From assembly GCA_902509965.1 (NCBI GenBank), contig CABWZP010000009.1, forward strand, positions 1 to 40,048: a stretch of DNA of 40,048 nucleotides, given 5' to 3'. The notes under the pieces were generated by a model that saw only the letters and a program-made list of their open reading frames with translations, was not told the DNA's origin and did no database searches. The stretch comes from an uncultured SAR86 cluster bacterium (lineage in GTDB: Bacteria > Pseudomonadota > Gammaproteobacteria > Magnimaribacterales > D2472). The position numbers and the translations under genes were made by a program. Of this stretch, positions 1 to 7,340 are shown piece after piece (position 1 is the first letter of the stretch; each line of letters opens with the position of its first letter).

Positions 1-2
1 CA

Positions 3-596
3 GGCCAGTCTTGCTCAGCACCAACCCGACTTTTAGTTCCTATTGAAAGTATTGAGAATGTAGAAAGAATAGCTGCTAAATATGTCAAAACCCTAGTAAC
101 AGGAAATCCCATGGATACAAAAACAAATTTAGGACCTGTTGTAAATATTAAACAATATAAATCTATTCAAACACATATTGAGGCAGGTATTAATAGTGGT
201 TATAAGTTAATAAGTGGTGGCCTTGGCAAGCCAAAAAGTTGTATTAGTGGCTACTTCATAAAACCAACTATTTTTTCTGAAGTTCCAAATAATTCTCTGA
301 TAGCTCAAGAAGAGATATTTGGACCGGTATTATCAATAATTGCCTATGATGATATTAATCATGCAGTTGAAATTACTAATGACTCTATATATGGTCTTTC
401 AAGCTATATTACTTGTCTAGATGAAAATGAGGGGTTAGAAATTGCTAAAGAAATAAGAGCAGGACAAACAATAATTAATAAAAAAAGTCGAGGAAGTGCT
501 CCAGCGCCATTTGGTGGATTTAAAATGTCAGGCAATGGTCGAGAACACGGACTATTTGGGTTGGAAGAATATCTAGAAATAAAAGCAATAATTTAA
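3..596 (+). CDS. aldehyde dehydrogenase, C-terminal part (5' end outside window)
   Basis: NAD(P)-dependent oxidation of an aldehyde to an acid; the substrate cannot be told from this fragment. The frame is open to the window edge, so the first ATG at 111 is internal and not the start. The first codons read GQSCSAP, the ALDH catalytic-cysteine motif, with Cys at 12-14. Downstream are the family blocks EEIFGPVLSI and PFGGFKMSGNGREHG, and the protein ends with the usual ALDH C-terminal strand. About 197 residues are present of a family length near 480. The stop overlaps the stop of the convergent 77-aa gene. Family assignment is firm; subfamily is unknown. Confidence 0.95.
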   Translation, partial: GQSCSAPTRLLVPIESIENVERIAAKYVKTLVTGNPMDTKTNLGPVVNIKQYKSIQTHIEAGINSGYKLISGGLGKPKSCISGYFIKPTIFSEVPNNSLIAQEEIFGPVLSIIAYDDINHAVEITNDSIYGLSSYITCLDENEGLEIAKEIRAGQTIINKKSRGSAPAPFGGFKMSGNGREHGLFGLEEYLEIKAII

Positions 597-826
597 AACA
601 TTGCTAACTGTCTATACTCGTTAACCTCTTCTGGTTCACTGCTAACATTTTCAGATTTTATAGATTGAACTATTTGTCCGAAGGTTTGAAGATATGAATC
701 TAATTTACTAGAGTCACCTCCAAAAAATTTAAAAGCAATTGTTTTGAATGCTGCATCTTTATCGATGGCAGTATTCCATTGCTCAATGATAGGATCTGAT
801 TTATTTATATGTATTATGTTATTCAT
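593..826 (-). CDS. SOS-box-controlled 77-aa protein with C-terminal clamp-binding-like motif
   Basis: I do not recognise a family. The protein is small and soluble, with no membrane segment. A basic/aromatic patch (KTIAFKFFGG) lies in the middle and an acidic stretch (SEPEEVNEY) precedes the last five residues, QLAMF. That ending resembles the QLxLF peptide by which Pol II, UmuC and other proteins bind the beta sliding clamp. The ATG at 826 lies six bases below a TATATT -10 element, so the transcript is probably leaderless, and there is no Shine-Dalgarno sequence. A LexA box fills the promoter spacer, so DNA-damage induction is inferred. The stop overlaps the convergent aldehyde dehydrogenase stop by 3 nt. 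A role in replication or repair is a hypothesis resting on the operator plus the C-terminal motif. Confidence 0.8.
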   Translation of the reverse strand: MNNIIHINKSDPIIEQWNTAIDKDAAFKTIAFKFFGGDSSKLDSYLQTFGQIVQSIKSENVSSEPEEVNEYRQLAMF

Positions 827-861
827 ACATACAATATACTGTATAAATATACAGTAGTCAA
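827..861 (-). promoter_or_regulatory. sigma-70 promoter with embedded LexA (SOS) box
   Basis: Read on the minus strand, TTGACT (861-856) and TATATT (838-833) are separated by exactly 17 bp. The palindrome TACTGTATAAATATACAGTA at 837-856 fills the spacer and touches both hexamers. It contains CTGT-N8-ACAG, the gammaproteobacterial LexA consensus, and differs from the E. coli ideal by one central base. The predicted transcription start (seventh base after the -10) coincides with the A of the ATG at 826. LexA bound here would cover both promoter elements. The only gene downstream in the right orientation is the 77-aa one; the cupin gene ends at 865 and is upstream of the site. Confidence 0.88.
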
Positions 862-864
862 TAA

Positions 865-1395
865 TTATTTAAACTTTGAATCAATAAGAACTGCTATAAA
901 AAGCGCAGATTCGCTGCCAGAAGCTGACCATGCATGGTTTGTACCTCTTTGAACAACGATATCACCAGCAATTAAATCTACCTCTTCTTTGTCTAAAATT
1001 AGTGTAGCTGTTCCTTTTATTAAAATAATGTAATCAATAGTTTGAGTTATATGCATCCCTGGGTGCTTAGTAGTATTTACTCTTTCGTGTTCAGCACCAA
1101 TGGCTTTAAATCCAGCAGAAAACATTAATTCAAGATCTTCAGCTGAGACGGATGGATCTTGAGGTGCAATGCTGAAGTAACGTATCTTAGTACCCTCTTT
1201 AGGTGGAGACAAAATTACTGGTCCTTTAGATCTATCTTCAGAATCCTTGTTATCAATAATTTTTCCATCTGTATTCCATAACTCTAAAAAAATATTATCG
1301 CCATTGATAATATCTGGTTCTATTAAAGAATTAATCTTGATCTCAGATTCTCCATTAGTATCAACTCCCGTAACAATCCTTCTTGGTTTAATCAT
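865..1395 (-). CDS. cupin-domain protein
   Basis: A 176-aa protein of the common bacterial family with an N-terminal extension and one C-terminal cupin barrel. Cupin motif 1 is represented by HPGMHITQTIDYIILIKG (about residues 112-129) and motif 2 by GDIVVQRGTNHAWS (about 144-157), which supply likely metal-binding histidines. The canonical motif-1 glutamate appears replaced by Asp in TIDY, as is usual in this subfamily. The reaction is unknown; members are often found beside small-molecule catabolic genes. It is last in a run of regulator, MASE1-like protein, VOC protein and cupin, 11 bp after the VOC gene, so probably co-transcribed. Confidence 0.85.
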   Translation of the reverse strand: MIKPRRIVTGVDTNGESEIKINSLIEPDIINGDNIFLELWNTDGKIIDNKDSEDRSKGPVILSPPKEGTKIRYFSIAPQDPSVSAEDLELMFSAGFKAIGAEHERVNTTKHPGMHITQTIDYIILIKGTATLILDKEEVDLIAGDIVVQRGTNHAWSASGSESALFIAVLIDSKFK

Positions 1396-1406
1396 ATCTA
1401 TTACTC

Positions 1407-1817
1407 CTAAATATTAAAAACCTCATCATTATTTTTGAATGATTTAAATTCAATAGCATTATCTGATGGATCCTTTAAAAACATTATTGCTTGTTCACCA
1501 ACTTTGCCTTTGAAACGAATAGTAGGTTCGATAATAAAGTTGATATTTTTAGACTGAAGGTCTGTGCTAAGGCTATGGAATTCTCTCCAATCTAGGATTA
1601 TTCCAAAATGGGGCACTGGAATATTATTGCCATCCACATCATTCATATTCTTGTTAATTGATTCCTTAACCTCATGACATACTAACTGATGTCCGTAAAA
1701 GTTGAAATCTATCCATTTTGCTGATGATCTACCCTTAGAGCAACCTAGTATATTAATATAAAAGTCTTTAGCTGCTCCTAAATCTAATACCGGTATTGCT
1801 AAATGAAATAAATTCAT
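1407..1817 (-). CDS. VOC-superfamily (glyoxalase/dioxygenase-like) protein
   Basis: A 136-aa protein with two beta-alpha-beta-beta-beta modules. The N-terminus FHLAIPVLDLGAAKDFY is the classic VOC opening, with a potential metal-ligand His. VPHFGII begins the second module, and DPSDNAIEFKSF near the C-terminus carries the usual terminal Glu ligand. The superfamily includes glyoxalase I, extradiol dioxygenases and antibiotic-binding proteins; nothing here fixes the substrate. It lies 4 bp after the MASE1-like gene and 11 bp before the cupin gene, so the two metalloprotein candidates may act in one pathway. That link is inferred from spacing only. Confidence 0.85.
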   Translation of the reverse strand: MNLFHLAIPVLDLGAAKDFYINILGCSKGRSSAKWIDFNFYGHQLVCHEVKESINKNMNDVDGNNIPVPHFGIILDWREFHSLSTDLQSKNINFIIEPTIRFKGKVGEQAIMFLKDPSDNAIEFKSFKNNDEVFNI

Positions 1818-1821
1818 TGAG

Positions 1822-2424
1822 TTAGTTCATTTTGTTAGATTTATTAATTATATCCATGTATGCAGAAAGCATTATTGTGCAAACCAATAGAACTACTAAT
1901 GTTCCAAGAATATCTCCAACTGTAAACCTTAATACAGTATACATATGGATATCATAATCATTCAAACCTTGACGTATAAAGTTACCAACTAAGCCATTTA
2001 TAAATGCAGAAATAACTGTAATAAGAAAGACATGTCGATAGTTAGATTTTTTAAGTGTTAGTGCTGCATGATGATAAGTAAAAGATAATCCAGATAATTT
2101 TAATAGAAGAAGGCTTAAAAAGACTGATGAATTAGCAACAACTGAATTGATGAATTCTTCAAATGAAAAACTTCCTGCGAGGAGAAAATCAGTATTTCCG
2201 TGTACAAAAAAAGTTATACCAATAAAATCTGCAGCTACCATTGCTGGTATTGCGTACCATCCAAAAATACATGTACATATTACTCTTGCAGCATGTGGAA
2301 GATAAACTAAGCTGCCAGGATATTCAGCATCTAAACCAATATCAATTGCAAAATGAACCCACATGATCCAAAGACCAAAATACATAAGAAATGTAAAGGA
2401 AAAGGATTGTAAAAAATATTTCAT
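1822..2424 (-). CDS. multi-pass membrane protein, MASE1-like sensory domain without an output domain
   Basis: A 200-aa protein with about five to six hydrophobic segments. The spacing of YLPHAARVICTCIFGWYAIPA and the C-terminal VGDILGTLVVLLVC recall MASE1, an integral-membrane sensory domain normally fused to a histidine kinase, GGDEF or PAS module. The ORF ends right after the last helix with a short polar tail, so any signal must pass to a separate protein, or the domain has another role such as transport. The winged-helix regulator lies 17 bp upstream and the VOC gene 4 bp downstream. The MASE1 assignment rests on remote pattern similarity and is moderate. Confidence 0.55.
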   Translation of the reverse strand: MKYFLQSFSFTFLMYFGLWIMWVHFAIDIGLDAEYPGSLVYLPHAARVICTCIFGWYAIPAMVAADFIGITFFVHGNTDFLLAGSFSFEEFINSVVANSSVFLSLLLLKLSGLSFTYHHAALTLKKSNYRHVFLITVISAFINGLVGNFIRQGLNDYDIHMYTVLRFTVGDILGTLVVLLVCTIMLSAYMDIINKSNKMN

Positions 2425-2441
2425 TTATAAATAATAAATTT

Positions 2442-2729
2442 CTATAAATTTACGTTTATTAAAAGTTCTCTTTTGTCTATGGAAGATTGTTTGAAGGAAA
2501 TTAAATTAATATCTTGAAGTTTCTTTAATGTTTTAAAAACGGTTGATCGAGATAATTTAGATGCATGGATGACGTCAGAAATAATGCATTCTTTTGATTT
2601 TTTTTCTTTTAAAAGGATTGAGTAAAAAATAATTTTCTCATTAGCATTAAGAGTATTGATTTTTAAATCGCGTTCAATGTTTGAAATTAAGGAAACTGCT
2701 TCCATTAAATCTGCTTTAAATGATTTCAT
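2442..2729 (-). CDS. small MarR-like winged-helix DNA-binding protein
   Basis: About 95 residues containing a helix-turn-helix and wing: IISDVIHASKLSRSTVFKTLKKLQD is followed by LISFKQSSIDKRELLINVNL, the recognition helix and beta-wing layout of MarR-type regulators (the usual wing D-x-R is here DKRE). It is shorter than full MarR proteins of about 140 aa and lacks much of the dimerisation helices. I prefer the ATG at 2729 because AGG lies seven bases upstream; an in-frame ATG at 2765 would add 12 residues. The gene sits between tRNA-Ser and the MASE1-like gene and probably controls the operon that follows. Confidence 0.7.
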   Translation of the reverse strand: MKSFKADLMEAVSLISNIERDLKINTLNANEKIIFYSILLKEKKSKECIISDVIHASKLSRSTVFKTLKKLQDINLISFKQSSIDKRELLINVNL

Positions 2730-2790
2730 ATGTATGCCTAAATATAATCTAATTAAGTTTAGCATTTTGATTAGCGCAATTAAAGATTAA

Positions 2791-2878
2791 TGGCGGAGAG
2801 GATAGGATTCGAACCTACGGTAGGTTGCCCTACACTTCCTTTCCAAGGAAGCACCTTAAACCACTCAGACACCTCTCC
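2791..2878 (-). tRNA. tRNA-Ser(GGA)
   Basis: The minus strand folds as a type II tRNA. The acceptor arms GGAGAGG (2878-2872) and CCTCTCC (2801-2795) pair fully. The anticodon arm CTTCC-TTGGAAA-GGAAG places GGA as the anticodon, reading UCC and UCU. A long variable arm GTAGG-GCAA-CCTAC is typical of serine tRNAs, and GGTTCGAATCC forms the T-loop region. Discriminator G and an encoded CCA (2793-2791) complete the 3' end. It lies between the pgl gene and the winged-helix regulator gene, on the same strand. Confidence 0.97.
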
Positions 2879-2892
2879 GTATGGTGATGGTA

Positions 2893-2898
2893 ATTATA
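2893..2898 (-). promoter_or_regulatory. candidate -10 element for tRNA-Ser
   Basis: A perfect TATAAT on the minus strand lies 14 bp before the mature 5' end of the tRNA. No convincing -35 hexamer is visible at 16-18 bp in the AT-rich flank. The element would give the tRNA its own start in addition to read-through from pgl. Confidence 0.4.
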
Positions 2899-2911
2899 TG
2901 TTAAATAGAAA

Positions 2912-3556
2912 TTATATTATTTTAAATACTTTAATTTTATTAATCATTTGAGTAAAAAGATGATCTAGGGGAAGAAGATTATTGTTAGCTCTTTCATCCA
3001 TCAATAAATTAAATTTCTTTTCACCTTTAACCAGTAAAATAATCTGATCTGATTTATTAATTTCATTTAAACTCATTGTTACCCTTGATACATCTGGATA
3101 GCCATCATAAAGATTTAATAATGATGCTTTGCCATAAAGTGCTTCTTCTAAATTTGACATATTAGGAAAAATTGAAGCTATATGCCCATCATTGCCCATA
3201 CCAAGAATACACAGATCATATGATGCAATTGAATTTAATTTAGACTCAGAATCATCATCAAGCAAGCTAACAAAAGAATTATTAAAGCTATCATCATATA
3301 TTATTCTTTTAATAGTGCCCTCATTGCTTAATGAGCTGGACACTTCAACCCTTCTTTCGTCTGAAAGAGAAATTAGATAATTTGACCAATTAATATCTTT
3401 CTTTGAAAGAAGTTCATAAAAACTAATAGGTGTAGATCCTCCAGATAATAAGATTCTGGAAATAGGTTTTGGCAATTCACTAAATAATTCTAGCAAAGCG
3501 TCATTAGCATCAGATAAAGAGTTAAAGCTTAGTATATTCTTATTGAGAGAATTCAC
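2912..3556 (-). CDS. pgl: 6-phosphogluconolactonase
   Basis: Hydrolyses 6-phospho-D-glucono-1,5-lactone to 6-phosphogluconate in the oxidative pentose phosphate (or Entner-Doudoroff) route in the cytosol. The DevB/SOL family motifs are in order: SGGSTP (residues 38-43), SDERRV (65-70) with Ser-Asn soon after, and ILGMGNDGHIASIFP (117-131) with the catalytic-region Asp-Gly-His. The 214-aa length is near the family's 230. The start is GTG at 3556, inside the end of queF (17 bp overlap), which suggests translational coupling. Neither zwf nor gnd is in the window. Confidence 0.93.
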   Translation of the reverse strand: MNSLNKNILSFNSLSDANDALLELFSELPKPISRILLSGGSTPISFYELLSKKDINWSNYLISLSDERRVEVSSSLSNEGTIKRIIYDDSFNNSFVSLLDDDSESKLNSIASYDLCILGMGNDGHIASIFPNMSNLEEALYGKASLLNLYDGYPDVSRVTMSLNEINKSDQIILLVKGEKKFNLLMDERANNNLLPLDHLFTQMINKIKVFKII

Positions 3557-4289
3557 GATGGTTGTTAAATTTATTAGTTGGTGATGATGATCTAATTGGA
3601 TTTATATCTATACCACCCCTTCTCATAAATCTTCCATAAACTGTAATTTTTTTTAGATTAAATTTATTTTTTATACTTGAATATATTTTATCGATACATA
3701 ATTCATGAAATTCACCCGTTTCTCTAAAAGATGATAGGTATTCGACTAACCAAGGAATAGCAACTTTAGATCCAAAAGATAAATATATAACAGCCCAATC
3801 TGGTTGATTTGTTACAGGACACAAGGATCGAAAAGCCTCAAATTTATAGATATTCTTTGATTCGGTAAAAGGTAATTTTGAATTAATTAATGAAATAGAT
3901 TTGGGTTTTTTTGAAAAACTCTTTTTAAAAGTTACTGATACTGATGCATTACAAATATTTGATAAATCAGTCTCAATTATTTTAAGAATATCCTGCTTGT
4001 TTTTAAAGCTTCTAGAATAAAAGGAATTTAAATATAATTTCATCGACTTTGATTCAACAGTTTTTTCTGATGTGCTAGGAATAATTATTTCGAGGACATT
4101 TAAGTGAGGATTTAAGTCTTTATCTAGGTAGGAAAATTCATATGCGTTCCATATATCTATTCCAAAATTTGATGGAGTAAGATTATTGTATTTAGCCGCC
4201 TCAATCCCTCTATCAATTGGGTCAAGAATAGAAAACTGATCTTTAAATACAATTGTCTTAGATCTTTTACCTAAATACTTTCTACTCAC
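3540..4289 (-). CDS. queF: NADPH-dependent 7-cyano-7-deazaguanine reductase (QueF)
   Basis: Reduces preQ0 to preQ1 in queuosine biosynthesis. It matches the long, two-module E. coli type: VESKSMKLYLNSF (residues 78-90), SLCPVTNQPDWA (155-166) with catalytic Cys157 and Asp164, EFHE (193-196), and RRGGIDINP (223-231). At 249 residues it is somewhat shorter than the E. coli enzyme of about 282. The start is GTG at 4289, sharing four bases (GTGA) with the yadH stop; the 3' end overlaps pgl by 17 bp. The link to the exporter genes looks positional rather than functional. Confidence 0.93.
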   Translation of the reverse strand: MSRKYLGKRSKTIVFKDQFSILDPIDRGIEAAKYNNLTPSNFGIDIWNAYEFSYLDKDLNPHLNVLEIIIPSTSEKTVESKSMKLYLNSFYSRSFKNKQDILKIIETDLSNICNASVSVTFKKSFSKKPKSISLINSKLPFTESKNIYKFEAFRSLCPVTNQPDWAVIYLSFGSKVAIPWLVEYLSSFRETGEFHELCIDKIYSSIKNKFNLKKITVYGRFMRRGGIDINPIRSSSPTNKFNNHREFSQ

Positions 4290-5068
4290 TGCCTAATACC
4301 AATACCTTTATTTAATAGGTAAAGACATAAGCCAGTAAAAAGGGCTATAAATGCAAAAATCATTCCAAGTGAAAACGGTATAGAAACATCACTAATACCA
4401 AGCATTCCTTCTCTAAAAGTATTTACTACATAAAGCATTGGATTTGCCATTGATATATTTCTCCACATCTCTGGAAGTATGTTAATCGAATAAAAGACAC
4501 CGCCTAGATAAATTAATGGTGTAAGTATAAATGTAGGAATAACTGATATTGCATCAAAGCTGTCAGCAAAAATAGCATTAACAAAACCCATTAAAGAAAA
4601 TAAAATTGAGGTAAGAAAAAGCACTAAAAGTGTAAGACTAGGATTTACAACCTCAAAAGAGGGATAGAAAAATAAACTTACACAAAAAACAATAAAACCT
4701 ATCAAGGTTCCGCGAGCAACTCCACCGATAATAAATCCAAGTAAAATCGCCCAGTTTGGCATGGGTGAAACCAAAAGTTCCTCAATAGATCTTTGGAATT
4801 TAACTGAGTAAAAAGATGATGTCACATTAGCATATGAATTAGTTATAACTGACATCATTATGAGTCCTGGAATCATGAATTGAATATAATCAAGTCCATC
4901 CATAGTACCAATACGAGGTCCAATTAGTGATCCAAATATTATGAAATAAAGTGACATGGTGACTGCAGGTGGTACTAATGTTTGTACCCAGATTCTAAGG
5001 AACCTTCTTACTTCTTTTGTAGACAAAGTAATTAATGAATTTAAAATTTCTTTCCTTCTTGAAACCAT
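4286..5068 (-). CDS. yadH: ABC-2 type permease, YadH family
   Basis: Inner-membrane subunit of a two-gene ABC exporter, 260 aa with six predicted membrane segments. The N-terminal cytoplasmic run RFLRIWVQTLVPP and the block QFMIPGLIMMSVITNSYANV closely resemble E. coli YadH as I remember it, as does LGGVFYS in the C-terminal half. It starts in a TAATG junction with the ATPase gene (1 bp overlap), so the pair is surely co-translated. The substrate of YadGH is not established, and the sequence does not tell it here. Confidence 0.9.
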   Translation of the reverse strand: MVSRRKEILNSLITLSTKEVRRFLRIWVQTLVPPAVTMSLYFIIFGSLIGPRIGTMDGLDYIQFMIPGLIMMSVITNSYANVTSSFYSVKFQRSIEELLVSPMPNWAILLGFIIGGVARGTLIGFIVFCVSLFFYPSFEVVNPSLTLLVLFLTSILFSLMGFVNAIFADSFDAISVIPTFILTPLIYLGGVFYSINILPEMWRNISMANPMLYVVNTFREGMLGISDVSIPFSLGMIFAFIALFTGLCLYLLNKGIGIRQ

Positions 5069-5979
5069 TATCTTTTTACCATTTCAATAAATAATTCTTC
5101 GAGTCTGTTAGATTCATTTCTCATAGAGTTTACTTGAATAGATTGAGCGCTAAGAAGCTTAAATAGATCATTAATATTATTGTCTTTGGATACCGCAGCA
5201 ACTAGTGTAGTTGGATCATCAAGGCGCATAGGAAAACCTTCAATTTGAGGAGCTGCTGAAATTGGTTTATCTAAATCTAAGACAAAACCCTGAACATCTA
5301 ATCTACTGAGAAGATCTTTCATGTTTGTATCTTCAACAATTTCACCATGATCAATTATGGCTATATTTTTGCAAAGCTGCTCAGCCTCCTCAAGATAATG
5401 AGTTGTTAAAATAATTGTAGTCCCATTAGCATTAATTTCTTTCAAGAAATCCCACATTTCACGTCTTAATTCAATATCAACACCAGCTGTAGGTTCATCT
5501 AATATCAATAATTTAGGCTCGTGGATTAAGGCTTTTGCTATCATTAAGCGCCTTTTGTATCCACCTGACAAAGTTCTAGCTTGATCGAATCTTTTATCCC
5601 ATAAACCTAAACGCTTCATAACCGATTCAGCTTTAGCGAGTCCTTCTTTTGCAGGTATGCCATAGTAACCACCTTGAGTAACTACTATATCTAAAACTCT
5701 TTCAAAACCACCAAAGTTAACTTCTTGAGCAACAACACCAAGCATACGTTTTGCTTCTGGAAAGTTTTCATCAATATCAATACCAAAAATCTTAACCGAA
5801 CCAGCCGTTTTATTTACCAGAGAACCAATTATTCCAATTGTTGATGATTTGCCAGCACCATTAGGACCCAATAATGCAAAAAAATCGCCTTCAGACACCT
5901 TTAAGTCTATACCTTTTAGAGCTACAACATTATTGGTATAAATTTTTTGTAGGTCAGATATTTCTAGGGCGTAACTCAT
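5068..5979 (-). CDS. yadG: ABC transporter ATPase, YadG family
   Basis: Nucleotide-binding subunit of the YadGH-type exporter. Walker A GPNGAGKSS lies at residues 38-46, the signature LSGGYKRRL at 137-145, Walker B LLILDEPTAGVD at 157-168, and the switch His in TTHYLEEAE shortly after. The 303-aa length matches YadG, including the C-terminal regulatory region typical of ABC-2 exporters. It directly precedes yadH, which overlaps its stop, and follows the permease gene at 5991-7340 by 11 bp. Reaction: ATP hydrolysis driving export across the inner membrane. Confidence 0.92.
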   Translation of the reverse strand: MSYALEISDLQKIYTNNVVALKGIDLKVSEGDFFALLGPNGAGKSSTIGIIGSLVNKTAGSVKIFGIDIDENFPEAKRMLGVVAQEVNFGGFERVLDIVVTQGGYYGIPAKEGLAKAESVMKRLGLWDKRFDQARTLSGGYKRRLMIAKALIHEPKLLILDEPTAGVDIELRREMWDFLKEINANGTTIILTTHYLEEAEQLCKNIAIIDHGEIVEDTNMKDLLSRLDVQGFVLDLDKPISAAPQIEGFPMRLDDPTTLVAAVSKDNNINDLFKLLSAQSIQVNSMRNESNRLEELFIEMVKR

Positions 5980-5990
5980 GGAGCATTATT

Positions 5991-7340
5991 TTAAACTTTA
6001 TCTTTATCAGTTCCAACTACAAAAATACTTAATAATATTCCAATTAACAAACCTATCCATGCACTAAAAAATGTAATAAAAACAGCAATTAATAAAGCTG
6101 ATGCCATTTCAGAATTCTTTTTTGGAATAGCCATTGCAACATAAGCACAAGCAAATCCAGTCAATATCAGGGTTAGCGTTAAAGCCATTTGCATTAATGG
6201 CTTCATAAGAGTTATAAAAGGAAGAGTTACATATAAAAATGGAATACCCATTAAATAATAAGAGCCTAGGCCATCAAATATTGAAGGCATTTCTTTCGGC
6301 CCCTTCTTCCATCTCTCAGCTACGACAACATGAACTCCTGTCCATAGAGCACCTTGTGTAGGAAAAAATGGATTAACAAGTAATCCTAAGAAGTTTCTCA
6401 TAGCTACAGATAAATGAGATCTGTCTAGATTTACATCTAAAGGCTCATCAGGTCTTTGAGATTGAGCATCATTTAATACTTCAGTTCCAGTAATCAAATC
6501 ACCAAAAAGCAATGTATAACCTATAACAACCAGAGGTATAGCCTCAAGATACATATCAATTGAAGGGAATCCTATTGCTAATGGTGATGTTCTATTAAAG
6601 AGCGAAACAACATCAGGAATTCTAAAGCCCCATTCAATATTGAAAGTAACTTCATTAAGTAAAAAAGCCACTAAAGCAGCTAAAACAAAACCAGGTAATA
6701 AACCAAGAGAGCCAATAACTTTAAAAAATTTATTATTAAGAGCTAATTTTTTAAAAGGTTCAGAGAAAGTAGTGATAACACATAAAGAAATTGCTAAACC
6801 CATTGATATAGGCTGAATCATTAACTTGTCGAGATCTGTAACAAATACCTGATAGAAGGCGGCTAAAGCTGCCCCTAATATAATTCCTGCTTTTAAGCCA
6901 TTAGGTATTATTTCAATAAGTTTTTTCCCCCACCCTGTAATACCCATAATAAATAAAAGCAAAGTAAATTCTATACACATAGCAGCCATAAATTGAAAAA
7001 CTGCTGGGTCATAAACGCCATTGAACTGACCTTTCGCGGCAAAAGCTGCAATAACTATCGGAACAGCAGGTGTAACCCACCCTGGTGCCATAGGCTCACC
7101 AAAAAAAATAGGTCCAGCTCCAATTAAAGTTCCAGCGATAAAACTTAAGGCAACACCTTCTTCAAAGGTTAGGCCCAGTCCCATAGCAATAGGAACAGCT
7201 GCAAAAGCAGTAGCCCCTGAAATAACCATCCCTTGAAAAAATTCACCTGCTCTAAATCTAAGATGTATAAATGGAATTCTAAGAGTAAAAGGACCCCATT
7301 TCAGACCTTTACTCGTTGTTGTGTTAGTTACTGTATTCAT
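5991..7340 (-). CDS. multi-spanning membrane permease, NCS2/SulP-like fold
   Basis: A 449-aa, highly hydrophobic protein with about 12-14 membrane segments. The repeated small-residue and proline-rich helices (GWVTPAVPIVIAAFA, and IPNGLKAGIILGAALAAF) resemble the UraA/SulP (NCS2/SLC26) fold of nucleobase or anion carriers. I cannot name a substrate, and no STAS domain follows the membrane part. The ATG overlaps the stop of the VWA gene by four bases (ATGA), so it appears to be translated together with the MoxR/VWA pair. That invites the idea that the pair assists this membrane protein, which is inference. Confidence 0.65.
   Translation of the reverse strand: MNTVTNTTTSKGLKWGPFTLRIPFIHLRFRAGEFFQGMVISGATAFAAVPIAMGLGLTFEEGVALSFIAGTLIGAGPIFFGEPMAPGWVTPAVPIVIAAFAAKGQFNGVYDPAVFQFMAAMCIEFTLLLFIMGITGWGKKLIEIIPNGLKAGIILGAALAAFYQVFVTDLDKLMIQPISMGLAISLCVITTFSEPFKKLALNNKFFKVIGSLGLLPGFVLAALVAFLLNEVTFNIEWGFRIPDVVSLFNRTSPLAIGFPSIDMYLEAIPLVVIGYTLLFGDLITGTEVLNDAQSQRPDEPLDVNLDRSHLSVAMRNFLGLLVNPFFPTQGALWTGVHVVVAERWKKGPKEMPSIFDGLGSYYLMGIPFLYVTLPFITLMKPLMQMALTLTLILTGFACAYVAMAIPKKNSEMASALLIAVFITFFSAWIGLLIGILLSIFVVGTDKDKV

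Noticed and set aside
2791-2878. tRNA-Ser as an integration (att) site for a mobile element
   Set aside because: No integrase, no direct repeat of the tRNA 3' end and no change in composition on either side.
4200-4400. preQ1 riboswitch ahead of queF
   Set aside because: queF starts inside the end of yadH, so there is no leader that could hold an aptamer.
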